Assembly (NCBI GenBank): GCA_009733575.1
Contig: ML769457.1
Coordinates: forward strand, 64,619 to 128,618
Reading direction: 5' to 3'
Length of the DNA: 64,000 nt
From: Gymnopus androsaceus JB14
Lineage: Eukaryota; Basidiomycota; Agaricomycetes; Agaricales; Omphalotaceae
Shown here: in pieces, positions 45,850-56,612 of the stretch
Layout of the letters: every line of letters begins with the position of its first letter
Numbering within the stretch: position 1 is the first letter of the stretch
The notes under the pieces: generated by a model
Told to the model about the DNA's origin: nothing
Databases searched by the model: none
Seen by the model: the letters and a program-made list of their open reading frames with translations, nothing else
Program-made: the position numbers and the translations under genes

Positions 45850-46353
45850 CTTTGCACTACGGAAAAACGGAATGTACTTAGCCTTCCGGCCCCGAATGAA
45901 CATTGTCATTGATTGATGCGTGCCGTGGCAGCTTTCCTTGGCTTTCTCTCTGTTTTCTCTTAGAGAAGCAGTGAATGTCGCGCTCACATTTCGTTGCAAT
46001 CGGCGGCTACATGCAGCGCTTTCACCCTGCTACCACTTGCACTCGGGCTTCAAGGAAAATGTTTCAATGACGCTCCGACTCCCGAGGAAGATAAGAATGT
46101 GAAACGAAGATGATACTTATGATAGGAATCTCAATTTTCGGTACCTTACATATCCGAAATCTACGCACGACTATAAAGACAGGACCCAGAAATTCTCAAA
46201 CCCTTCACCTTCTGCGCAGGACGCTTACAGGACAGTTGGTATCCCCCTCCCTCCCTTGGTTTTTGTGGTTTTTCGTTGAACGAATAACCCTGCCCCGGCC
46301 CTCCACAAAGCAAAGCCTTCTAAGTTAATAGTTATATTCCTTCTTGACATACG
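45850..46353. other. Upstream region of thaumatin-like gene, with TATA-like box
   Basis: No gene recognised. TATAAA at 46172-46177 lies 177 bases before the thaumatin-like start codon and could be its TATA box if the 5' UTR is long. Confidence 0.4.
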
Positions 46354-47417
46354 ATGGTTGCGTTCATCCAGAGTTGCTTTGTTTCCGCGTTATTCTTCGT
46401 TTCCTTCGTCTCTCCGACTTTGGCTGCACCGTTGTTGTTTTCAAGGCAGGACTCGGCTCATACGGTACGTCGCATCGTCGTTCATTCGGTCTGCATTCGG
46501 TCGCTCTAACTAATATATATATTTCTAGTTCACTCTCATAAACCAATGCACGGAAAGCGTCACTCCTATCTTTGCGAATACGGCTTGTGGATACTCACCT
46601 CGTAAGTCTGGATCTTGTCTTTTGGAAATGCATGTCTGAAACGTTTACTTATCTATGCAGGCTGCGACGGTGCAGGATATTACTCTGCTACCCAGCCGGG
46701 AACTATTGCTGGAGGAGGAGGGACCGCAACTGCCACTGCGCCTTATGCTGTATGTTCTCTTCCGCGCTTAATGTCCTTGTCTCTTAACTGCTCTTAACTA
46801 TGAACGTGTAGTGGGTCGGCCGTCTTTTTGCACAGACAGGCTCATGCGGAGCCTCAGGTGAAGGATGTACAATGACTGAATTCAATTTGGGTGAGTTGTT
46901 ACTGCCTTCGACCAACCACTGGAATTTAATGCAGGAAATGTATATCCAGATACTGGAAGTGCATACACTGCGCAAAACTATGATATTTCGAATATTCAAG
47001 GGTTCACTCAGTCGATATCCATTGAAGCTGCGGGATGTGATACGGTTACTTGTACTAGCGCGGATTGTGGGGTACGTCTTTCTTGCTCATTTGGTTCTTT
47101 CAGTGTTTCAATGAATTGGGTTTGTATGTAGTGCTCAGAAGCGTATCCCATTGGTGTAAGTGTCTTTATGTGCTTCGAGAAACTTGACTGACTGAGATGG
47201 TATGTAGGATGAGAGCGGCTGCGGCGACGATCTAGCGGTGCGTGGTTTCTAGTCTACTTAGTTTCGTATCTGAATCTCATATGATTCTTCTACCTTAAAG
47301 AACAGAGCCTGCGGACCTGGTAAGTCCTGCTTTGACCTCCGAAATCGGTGGTGCTCTAATATAGGATTTCTTGAATCTTTAGGAGGCATTGCGTTTACGA
47401 TAACATTCTGTCCTTGA
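46354..47417 (+). CDS. Secreted thaumatin-like protein
   Basis: Small thaumatin/osmotin-fold protein; fungal members act on or bind beta-glucans. Nine or so exons were followed. The signal peptide is in SCFVSALFFVSFVSPTLAAP. The mature part starts FTLINQCTESVTPIFANTACGYSP, continues ATQPGTIAGGGGTATATAPY, WVGRLFAQTGSCGASGEGC and SIEAAGCDTVTC, and ends ACGPGFLESLGGIAFTITFCP. The final FTITFCP is the classic family C-terminus. Twelve cysteines remain in the mature chain. It is shorter than plant thaumatins, as usual in agaricomycetes. The frame is clean and introns are 45-60 nt. Confidence 0.85.
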
Positions 47418-47711
47418 ACGAGTTGGGGGAGCTTGAAGGTACTTGCAAGTAGGATAGATCGATACTACATGCTTTTGTATTTTGTTTTGGGATGAGAATA
47501 CCAACGTTTTGACAGTTGAAGAACGATTCGCTCTGAGTGTTGTTGCAATGCCAACATTGTTGATCAGGGTTATTCATCTCACTTGATTGGAAAAACAGGA
47601 ACAATCATTCTTCTTTCGCTACTGGCAGGACCTTCATGAACCTCTCTCTTCGTGCTATTACTTCTTGACCTTCTTGCTTCATTATTGTCTTGCTATAAAA
47701 GTAAATTACGC
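47418..47711. other. Intergenic, nothing recognised
   Basis: About 290 bases between the thaumatin-like stop and the ADF-H/PH gene start. No distinct signals were seen apart from TATAAA near 47695, 17 bases before the next ATG, which is too close for a normal TATA box. Confidence 0.4.
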
Positions 47712-49705
47712 ATGGCCGGCGCCGCCAACATAACCGACATTGATGCCGTTTTGGCTGCTTATGATTCTATTGTAGAGCTTCAGTCCAACTGGTACGTACT
47801 TTAATCTCCCTTTCAGAGCTTTATTATGAAATTCTTGTGCAGGCTGCTGCTCAAACACGCAGAGAATGTACGTGAGAGGTTGACGTTGTTTCCATGCCAG
47901 TAGTAACGAGTCTTGCAGTCGGACGACTTGTATCTTTACGCCTCGGGATCCAAACTTTCTGAACTAAAGCAGGCTGTTGAGTCGGAAGTTGTTCATATCG
48001 CCTTCTATCACGAAGAAGAGTCGCAAGTCCGGTCGAAGCCTGGATTTGCCTTGATCAACTATATACCTTCTTCGATAACCAGTGTACGTCGAGGTGCGTA
48101 ACCAGTTCATCATTTAAAGTACAAAACACCTTATCATAGTGGCTAGCTCGTGCCCTTGTCCAGTCACGTCGTGTTGGAGCTTTGTTTCTCAAAGTGAGCA
48201 CAATTGTTCATTGTAAAGTCTAATTTATTTATTGCCATTGTTCTCTTTTAGACCGAACACTCCACATTGACTTTGGACAGTCTCTCCAACCTCACACCCT
48301 CAGCGATCCATACAGCTGTTCTTAATCCAGACGGTGTCCATAATATCCGCATAGAAAACACAGAATCGTCTCCCGAGTCGCCCGAAATGTTGCTGCGACG
48401 TTCCTTTACAGATACTTATAATCCCTCCGTCGTCCCACACAGTCACTCTTCTACCCCATCCAAATCACAGAGTCTCTTCTCCAGCCTCCTCAGGCGCAAT
48501 CGCGGACCCAAGAATACTGACACTCCTTGGGAGAGCGACGAATCCGAGGATGTTCCACCTCCGACACCACCCAAGGTCCCGCCAAAGGACAAGGGTACTC
48601 CAATTCCTAGCACTTACACTAGAAAGATAGCCGGCCTACCTGCAGTGGAGCACAGGGACAGTTTCTCTGAGTTTGCGTTCATTTCTCACCCTGTACCATC
48701 AGACGACGAAGTCATCGTCGAACATCCCAACCCACCGGTTAAACAACCAACTGAACCCCCCAATGGTGCACTGTTCTCAATACCCATCGTCGACCGTAAG
48801 TGGATACAAGAAACAGTATACATTCCCGACCCGGAGGAGCGTGCACGGAGACGGCAGGTCGCGCAGGAACAGCGTGCACTAGAGGAGCAGCAGGCTGTAC
48901 AAGAAGAGGCCGAACGCCAGGCGCGAATAAAGCAGGAGAAGGACATGCAAAGACGGATGGAGGAGGAAGAGGAGGCATGGCGCAAAGCTGCGCTAGAACA
49001 AGAGCTACAGGAGATCACAGCTCAGCGACGTGCGAGGGAGCAGAGAGAGAAGGAGGAAGATGAAAGGATGAGGCAGGAGATTGAGATGAGGAAAGAGATG
49101 GATCGGAAACGAAGGATGCAGGAGCATGAGAAACTGGAGAGGTGGCGTCAGCAACTGGCCTGGGAAGCGGAAGAGGAGAAGAGGAAGGAAGAAGAAGAGA
49201 ATAGGAGAGCAGATAAGGAGAGGAAGGTCAAAGTTCAAGATATGATCAAGGAGGTGAAACGGGACATAAAGTCGGCTGGATCAGTAACTGCATGGGCCAC
49301 TGTACAATCGAGTGAATCCCTTGTGTGGCGAAGACGATATATCAAGCTCATTGGTAGCAAGATATTTTTATACCGTAGTCCAAAGGTGCGTGGAGTCTTG
49401 TATCTGTTGGTGCGCTTGCTCACGAACGATCTAGGATATGCACCAAGTCCTTGAAGAGGTGGAGCTTCGTGGAGAGGTAGCTGGTCTCCGAGAACCAAAT
49501 GAAGGCTTCGAGGAGCTCAAAGCTATTCGACATTCTTTCGCGATCGAGTTCAAGGATGGTCGGGATGCGTGGGCTATGTATGGTGATACAGAGGAAGAGA
49601 AGGTACATACTTCCTCAGGCCGCTACCCATTTGCAGCAAACTTGCTAACGAATTGATTTGTAGATCAAGATGCTTGGGATGCTTCATTATGCAGCTGGTC
49701 TGTAG
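47712..49705 (+). CDS. ADF-H, coiled-coil and PH-domain protein
   Basis: The N-terminal 130 residues resemble a coactosin/Abp1-type ADF-H actin-binding domain: LQSNWLLLKHAEN, LYLYASGSKLSELKQAV, KPGFALINYIPSSI and VRRARALVQSRRVGALFLKT. A Pro/Ser-rich middle (PPPTPPKVPPKDKG) follows, then a long charged coiled coil (QEQRALEEQQAVQEEAERQA and onward, about 150 residues) and a C-terminal PH domain: VWRRRYIKLIGSKIFLYRSP, HSFAIEFKDGRDAWAMYGD, MLGMLHYAAGL. A cortical actin or membrane-linking role is inferred. The acceptor at 48148 rather than 48140 keeps frame. The neighbouring genes show no functional link. Confidence 0.8.
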
Positions 49706-49824
49706 GGGCTCTTGCACCTTGTATATACTGTAGAGTATACCCTGTTTGTATCGTTGTGCTTGTAGATTTCAATATGTAGATAACAAGATTCATCACGTAC
49801 CTAGCTGGATGAAACAAGTGGTGT

Positions 49825-49886
49825 GCTTCCTTCACTCAGTCGGTAGAGCGCGAGCCTCGTCGCAAGTTTGAGCCTTGCAGGAAGCA
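49825..49886 (+). pseudogene. tRNA relic with missing anticodon arm (elongator Met-like)
   Basis: The sequence folds as most of a tRNA. The acceptor stem is GCTTCCT paired with AGGAAGC. The D arm is ACTC-AGTCGGTA-GAGC with one mismatch. The T arm is GCAAG-TTTGAGC-CTTGC. Only 62 bases are present instead of about 73: the anticodon stem starts (CGAGC, then CTC) but its loop and 3' strand are gone. The stem and loop start suit an elongator tRNA-Met, which is an inference. A 13-base T-run follows near 49911, suitable as a Pol III terminator. Confidence 0.65.
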
Positions 49887-50028
49887 TGTGAACTCTGTAC
49901 ACATTGGGCTTTTTTTTTTTTTGCCATTATCAAAACGCTTTAGTTACTACATGCATGTTTATTCGGGGGCCCTTTCGTAGCGGAATAAGATATGATAATG
50001 ATACGTAGACATAAAATAACAATAAAAA
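49887..50028. other. 3' flank of the ligase gene
   Basis: Contains the T-run near 49911-49923 and AT-rich DNA; no gene. Confidence 0.45.
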
Positions 50029-53000
50029 TCATTCAAATACACGAAGAGCTAGATCTCGGGGATTAATTCCCTCCTTAAATTTCGACCTGCGGCTGAACAC
50101 CCATATCGGCACCCTTTCCCTTGGCACACCATTATACCTCCACTCAGAGCGTAGATTCTCAACAGCATCCAACAGCATCCTTTCCCAAACAGGCCCGTTT
50201 GCGTCCTCAAAATCCAGAAACACTACACCTCGTGTGGGAATAGGCATAGCTGGAGTTTTCGTGGGGTTCCATCTACACGCGATGAGGAAAGCATCCACGC
50301 CTGTGAATCTCCTATCACGGTCTACGATGGATTTCAAGGAATATCGGCCATGATTAGGAATGTCTTCTTTTAGGTACGGCACCCAGAATGCAGCGCCTTT
50401 GAAAAACTCCTGAACGGGTGCTGCTTGAATCGGGGCTGTGACAGGAGCCCGCTGCTCGATAGGCTTCATTGGAGAAGTGGGTGGACTGGGGTAATAACGT
50501 TTTGAGTGAGACGAATCCAGTTGAGATAGAGGAGTACTACTGTCAGCACCGGGCTGAGTGTTCTCGTCGGTTGTAGGCTGGGATGTCGTTGGGTTGGAGA
50601 CATCGTGAGACGCAGATTGCACCGTGTTGGTCGCAGTCTGCAAGGGTGTCGCTCCCGATGCTTTCGCGGCATCGGGCTGTGTATCCACTGGAATACGCGA
50701 TGTAGGGCCAATGGAAGAGCCTGGGCGACCTCTTGCCACAGATTCAGGTGGAAGAGTCCCAGTAACACCATCATCATTCTCGAACCTCCGGCTGACTGTT
50801 GTATGAAAAGTATGCGCGTTACGGTGTAACGCAGAGCCCGGAAGTGAAACAGAAACACACCAACCAGCCAGGTTGGTTGGAATTCGGGACGGAGAGCCAA
50901 TGGAAGGAATTGCCGTTGCGTTATGCGAGGTGTGATTACCTCTGGCTGCAGATTGGACGCCTGGAAGAGTTCTGTTATCAAGACTCCTGGTATGCCTCAC
51001 TGTTGTATGAGAAGTATGCGCGTCATGAGCAGACGTAGAGCCCAGAAGTGGAAGCGTACGACTCGTAGCAGATACACACCAACCAGCAAGGTTGGCTGGA
51101 ATTCCATCGTCACGATTAGATCTCCGCTTTTTCGACGAGATTCCAATATCATCGCTATAAGATTGTCTCCGTTTCTTCGGCAAAGAACCCTTGCGTCCAT
51201 TCTGAACGAGGTTCCCTTTGGTCCCTCCACGTCCAATTCTCTTGGGCTTGTCCGCTTCGGCGACCTTTGCCCTCCATTTATCGACTCGCTCATGCATCTT
51301 CACGGACATGTTTTGCTCAATCGTAGAGTCTCCTTCTAAGACACCACGTTGGTTGAACGTAATTTCCGCCTCTTCCCGAGCAGCATCCTTGGCTGCAACA
51401 CGCCCCATTGCATCTCGAGCTTGCACTCGGAGCTCCTGCAACGACATGCATTCTCTCCATGTACGTTCACTACGATGGAAACACTTTGTGATTCGAGGCC
51501 AACGAAGTTCGTATTGCTGATGACGGGCGAATTTCAGATCAGACGAGCAGGATAAAGAGGAGTAGTAAGTAGCACATACCCGACTTCCCTGAGGAACGGT
51601 GAATCTGTCCCCGAATAATTCGACTGCTATGGGCTCCCGCAACATCAAGCTCAGGTCGAGCGAGCTTATCATACATATTGTATGTGTACTGGAGCCCATT
51701 CAGTGGCTGCTAAAAAAAGTGAGCTTCATATCGCGTATACGAGCGACATTGCTACGAACCAAAAATCCCTTTTTGCCTAACTCGATAGGATCTCCACTCC
51801 TTATGCGAAAGTTCAACTGCTCCAGTTCAGCCCTTGAAAGTCCATAAGCTGCAGTGAAATAGATGTAGAAATCGGGCAACGCGTCAGGCTAGGAGAATCA
51901 TTAGTTTAAAACAAGTATACAGATACAAGCAGCTCACATCATTCTCCGTCTGTTCTTTATTGGTCTGGGCGCCAACGTAAAAGGTCGTCAAGCGTAGAAG
52001 TAGGAACTGCAGCACAGTTAGATCGATAGCCTGCCCATAAATCGAAGGGAACGACCCATACCTCGTAATTCTTGGGCACGTTCGGGATCATGGCCTGCAG
52101 CCAAGAGCACCAGATCAACAGTATCCCCCAAACCTGGAATATAATCCTTCTTCAACTTGACCCATGGGTTTCCGACTTCGTTGTATTCCGAGTCTACGGC
52201 CTTCAGCACTAATCCTTCCTCGCCCAATGCCAGCCGTTTAGCAAAGATACTGTATAGCGCGCGTCTTGCGGCACTTTCCTCTCCATCGTCTTCCTCCTCA
52301 ATGTCAACATTACAGTCGTCGTAATCACTCGGAGAACCACAGGAATGGCCTTCGAGGTCAATAAGCCATCTGTCAGCCAGCATGGCCCATCCAGGTTCCG
52401 TGATGATGAGGTTCTCAAGAATCTGACGTCGATGATAGTAAGGCTCCTGGACTAGGGACTCGTCGTCGAGATACATAACGTCGAAGAAAACAAGGCCGAG
52501 ATGATGACCCTCTGCGTTGGAAATAAGAGATGAATCGGATGCACCATCGTCGCTAGAAGGGGGAAGAATCAGGACAAAAGGCTTTTTCAAACCACGCATC
52601 CCACTTACGAATGATGGTCGACATTCCTTTTCCTAGATCTGATACCGACGGCCGTCTCACCAATCAATCGCCGTATACGCCAAAATTCTACGATAAATGA
52701 GATTAGCTCAAGCTCCGTTGACCACTGTTGTTATTCACCGAGGATTTTAGTCCTTCGCAAGGAATCATTTCAGCATCCAAAATAACACTGCTTTTGATTC
52801 GAGGATTGACTCCTCGCTGCCCATTCAGTCCCAAGCAGTCCAGTATAACAGCGTGAACCGCAATACGGTCTTGCGTTGAATCTCTTTTACTTTTACTGAA
52901 TATCTTGATTTCGGGCTTTCGTCCAGGAACTATTTTGACGTGATTTGCGCTCTCTCTCCATCGTACTTTGTCTCTGCCCAGACCTGCGAGGATTCCGAAA

Positions 53001-54035
53001 AGAAAGAAAGAGCGTGTTTGCAGCTGCGGCCTTTTTGAGATTTCGGAACCTGCCGAAACGTTAACAAAGGATGAAAGGGAGTTGTGGATGTATACACACG
53101 GCGATTTGGCACCCAATCTGCGGCCCCAACTCTTCTTTATCTTCGAAAGCCTTTGCTGCAGCATCCATGTCCCATCTAGCTCGATACGTTCTGTTCATCC
53201 TATTCGACAAGTCCCAGGCCCGCATTGCGTTCTCTTTCATCAAGGTTTTCACCGCTTTGGTGTTGTAGTTCTTCAACGCGGTCGTGGTATTAGTTTCAAG
53301 CTGTGGATATAGTAGAGGGCGCAGGTCTTTCAAAATGATCTGAGTGAGGACTGCAGCTTCATAGGGCGACATCTGGCGATACAAGGATTTCAAAATGTCT
53401 TGTCTCTTTCGGACTTCCATTGTAGAGGATCGACTAGAATTCCTCTTCGAGCGATCAGACCAGGGCGATGTGGATGCCAACTGGTCCAACAGCGCGTCAA
53501 CATGGAAGATATCAAGGTTGCCGTCATATTCATCATCGTGCTTAATGAATCTAATTCTTCAGCGGGGAAGCGAATTCAACATCATGAAGACTCACGACAT
53601 ATGTTTCGTCGAGCAAAGCAATACACAGCGTCACCAGGACACTGTGTGTCTCCATCCAGGGAGTTTACTCTCTCCTCCGAAATACAAAGTGCGTACGCAA
53701 CATCATGTATCAGTTTCTCACCCTTGAAGCCAAATTTTCGCTTCTGATCATCCTCAGGGAACAGAAATCGAAATATTATCGAAGTAGTCCCTCGTGGCAG
53801 AGATAGGAGTTGGGATTTCCTAGAAAAATCCTTGAAAACGTCGAGTGCAGGAAACCAGGCCTTTGCTTGGTCTTTACCTGCCGCCTTGCGCTGAGCATTA
53901 GACTTGGGCTTGCTCTTTGTGGCAATTCTCGAACAAGTGTCGCAAAACTGAAAGAAAATCAGGAGAATATTTGAAGCAGTGTATAGACACGTACTGGAGG
54001 AAATTAAGGGGATTCGGCGTGCCCGCATTGGACAT
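50029..54035 (-). CDS. Large ATP-dependent DNA ligase (ligase IV-like core)
   Basis: Starts MSNAGTPNPLNFL at 54035 and runs through many short introns. Ligase motifs appear in order: KYDGER (motif I, adenylated lysine), LGLVFFDVMYLDD (IIIa), EGLVLKA (IV), WVKLKKDYIPGLGDTVDLVL (V), then the OB-fold part MLREPIAVELFGDRFTVPQG and YELRWPRITKCF. It lacks the tandem BRCT domains of true Lig4. Instead a disordered linker with NLS-like KKRRQS and KKRRSN leads to a C-terminal globular domain beginning FFKGAAFWVPYLKEDIPNH. At least three single-base frame changes are suspected: near 53925 (ELP/TKSK), 52930 (ERAQ/HVKIVPG) and 51667 (MYD/SSLDLSL). A role in DNA end joining is inferred. It is head-to-head with Etr1. 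Confidence 0.82.
50794..51104. repeat. Internal duplication inside the ligase linker
   Basis: Two imperfect copies of about 90-105 bp (50794-50884 and 51000-51104) share TGTTGTATGA, AGTATGCGCGT and CACACCAACCAGC. In the leftward coding frame they give IPTNLAGWCVS...HTFHTTV and IPANLAGWCVS...HTSHTTV. With the bases between them they form a roughly 210-bp period. Confidence 0.85.
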
Positions 54036-54173
54036 TTCGAGGGTATCGCTGGGTATCCGTGGTGGTTTGAAGAGAGCGTGCTCGTGAAGAGTGAGTCAAC
54101 AATAAGTGCGGATTTGCCGCGGCAATACCGGCGCTACACCCGATCATCATGACTTCATTACTTGTCCTCAACC
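54036..54173. promoter_or_regulatory. Shared divergent promoter, DNA ligase / ETR1
   Basis: 138 bases between two start codons on opposite strands. The arrangement implies overlapping promoters; no box motif is evident. Confidence 0.5.
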
Positions 54174-55584
54174 ATGTTAACCAGGACTGTAATTCGAAGT
54201 GCTCGCTCTTTCTCTACCTCTAACAGTCATGGCAAATCGATGTATAATCTATCAGCAAAATGGCGACCCAACTCAAGTTCTCTCGGCCATTACATTCCCA
54301 AAACTTCCTTCGCCTTCACCAAACACTGTAAATCTCAAATTTCTTCTGGCGCCTCTTAATCCAGCAGACGTGAATACCATTGAAGGAGTTTATCCTTCTA
54401 AACCAAGCCTAACTTCTGAATCTTACCGATTCGGGCTTGGGTAGTAAGGACGAACCTGTTTTTGTCGGAGGCAACGAAGGATTGGGGCAGGTAGTCGAAG
54501 TTGGCGATGGCGTCGAAGGACTGGAGAAAGGCGACTGGGTTGTCATGGACAAGCCACAATTGGGTACATGGTCCACGAGTCGGAATGTTTCTTTCAAAGA
54601 TGTCATTCGACTCCCATCTGCTGGTTTGACTGAAGCCCATGGCGCGACCATGACGGTATGTATTCTCATGAGCTGAGAACCTCTGATGTCTAATTCTCAC
54701 TAGGTTAATCCCACAACAGCGTATAATATGCTGAGTAATTTCGCCAATCTCCATCAAGGCGATTGGGTCATTCAAAACGGAGCGAACAGTGCAGTTGGTC
54801 CTGCTATTTCTTCGAATATCATTCTTTAACATACGTTCATAGGTTGGTCAACTTGTCGTACAAATCGCTAAGGAAAGAGGTCTAAACACGATAAATTTCG
54901 TCCGCTCTCGGTAAATCTCCTCTACAACAACGCAGAATAAACTCTAAATTCGCGCTAGGGATGACATGGAACCTCTGGTCAAGCATCTTGAAGGTCTTGG
55001 TGCAACCAAAGTATTGACCTATGATGATCTTGAGGACAGATCCCTCCGCGGTAAAATCAAAGAATGGACCGGCGGCAAGGTGCGCCACCTCTGTTTACAG
55101 TATTTCGATCTCTCATATGTTTTGCAGGATATCCGATTGGCCCTAAACTGTGTCGGAGGAGAGCCTACCACAGCTATGGCAAAGCTTCTTGGGCAGGACT
55201 CACACCTAGTTTCATACGGCGCCATGTCAAAGAAACCCCTCTCCCTCCCGACCTCTCTCCATATTTTCAAGAATCTTACCTCACACGGGTTCTGGCAAAC
55301 CAATTGGACCAAAACGCACTCCAGAGCTGAGAAGGAAGAGTTGATCGTAAAGCTGGCAGAAATGATGAAGGAGAAGAAGGTGCAGTACACGCGCTAGCCA
55401 AGTCTAGCTACATGCACTAATCTTTGGCTTTAGATCAAAGCACCTGAGCATACGATTGTCACTGATTGGTGGGCAGGAGACAGATGAGGAGGCTACAACA
55501 AAGATACGCGACGTGTTCGCCAAGGTAGCACAGGGCAAGTTTGGAAAGAAAGTGCTTCTCAAGCTGGAAGATGTATCTGCTTAG
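54174..55584 (+). CDS. ETR1: Mitochondrial 2-enoyl thioester reductase (Etr1/MECR)
   Basis: NADPH-dependent last step of mitochondrial fatty acid synthesis, needed for lipoic acid supply. The presequence [16 protein letters not shown] is followed by [14 protein letters not shown] and [16 protein letters not shown], whose tyrosine matches the catalytic residue of yeast Etr1. Then come [35 protein letters not shown] (NADPH site), [18 protein letters not shown] and a C-terminus ending [11 protein letters not shown]. Three single-base insertions break the frame: near 54224 (TS/TVMANR), near 54424 ([12 protein letters not shown]) and near 55463 ([13 protein letters not shown]). The sequence on both sides of each is fully conserved. 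Confidence 0.9.
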
Positions 55585-56612
55585 ATGATTACCGATAATC
55601 AATCATGTTCTTTTTCGCTTTTGTTCTGCTGGGGCTAGGGATTGTTGGAGTCCTGTAAGATGGATTTTGTTCCCAATGCACTTCAACTTCTCTCTGGTCT
55701 TGTCTCTCTGTGAGTGAACGATCAATCATGGGGACTCATTCGATTTCTAATTCTGGCTTTTCTGGGTGAAAGCACCTATGTGGAAGCCATCCAATCTCTT
55801 CTAACCCGAGACTTTGAGATGGGCATTCGAGATGCAGCCTCGGAATCTCCCCTCAATGTACGTGATGATTGACAAACTCGACATCAGCTTTTTGTCGGCG
55901 GCCCTCAGTTCATGTCATGCGAAGTATTAGTAGCGGCTGGGGTTCTTCCTATACATAGTTCTGCTGCTCAGCGGGCATCCTTAGACCGTTTCTCATTGTC
56001 TTGCGTCCATGGCACCGTACTTATCAGAGGCGACGCAGGAAGAAAGTAATTGAATGGTGGAGGTGTGAAAGCGAATAAATCATCTGGAATCGTTCAACAG
56101 AAGAAATTCTTAAAAACATACGATACCAATCAATACAGAATGTAAGTACATATTCTTCTTCCATGTCATCATACAGAACAGATCTGCCCTAGGCCTTCGG
56201 CCTCCAGACTGTGTAGGCAGGCTTGCTGCCACTGTAGCGGCACATTGAGCTTCGTGCTCGATACCGCGGAAAACGTCCAACGAAATAATATCCCTACGGA
56301 TGAAAACGTTTGTCATTTGCAGGTAAGCAGGGCGTAAAGTACATTGCAGTATTAATGAGGGCAATTAAATGATAACAATGAGCAAGTGTAAATAGCGTAA
56401 GTAGCGTAAAGTACCGAAATGAATTATTATTATATGTACTTGTCTAAGTTCGAACGCGACGTCGGAGACGGTCTAGAATTTTATTGGCGTATCATTCGTG
56501 CATACGAACGGACGCACTGGACAGAAGCTGGATGAAGAATTTTAAATAAATAAAATCATGAAACCCGAAAATGAGGATCACACCATCCCTCCACTGTAAT
56601 TTCCTTCTGCTA
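55585..56612. other. Intergenic, nothing recognised
   Basis: 3' flanks of ETR1 and of the leftward methyltransferase gene, which converge across about 1 kb. Open frames here carry no recognisable domain. Confidence 0.45.

Noticed and set aside
48686..49238. Leftward Ser/Cys- and Leu-rich open frames
   Set aside because: Antisense shadows of the Glu/Arg-rich coiled coil in the ADF-H/PH gene.
50466..50981. 171-codon frame inside the ligase linker
   Set aside because: It is an alternate frame of the repetitive linker, which stays open because of the repeats.
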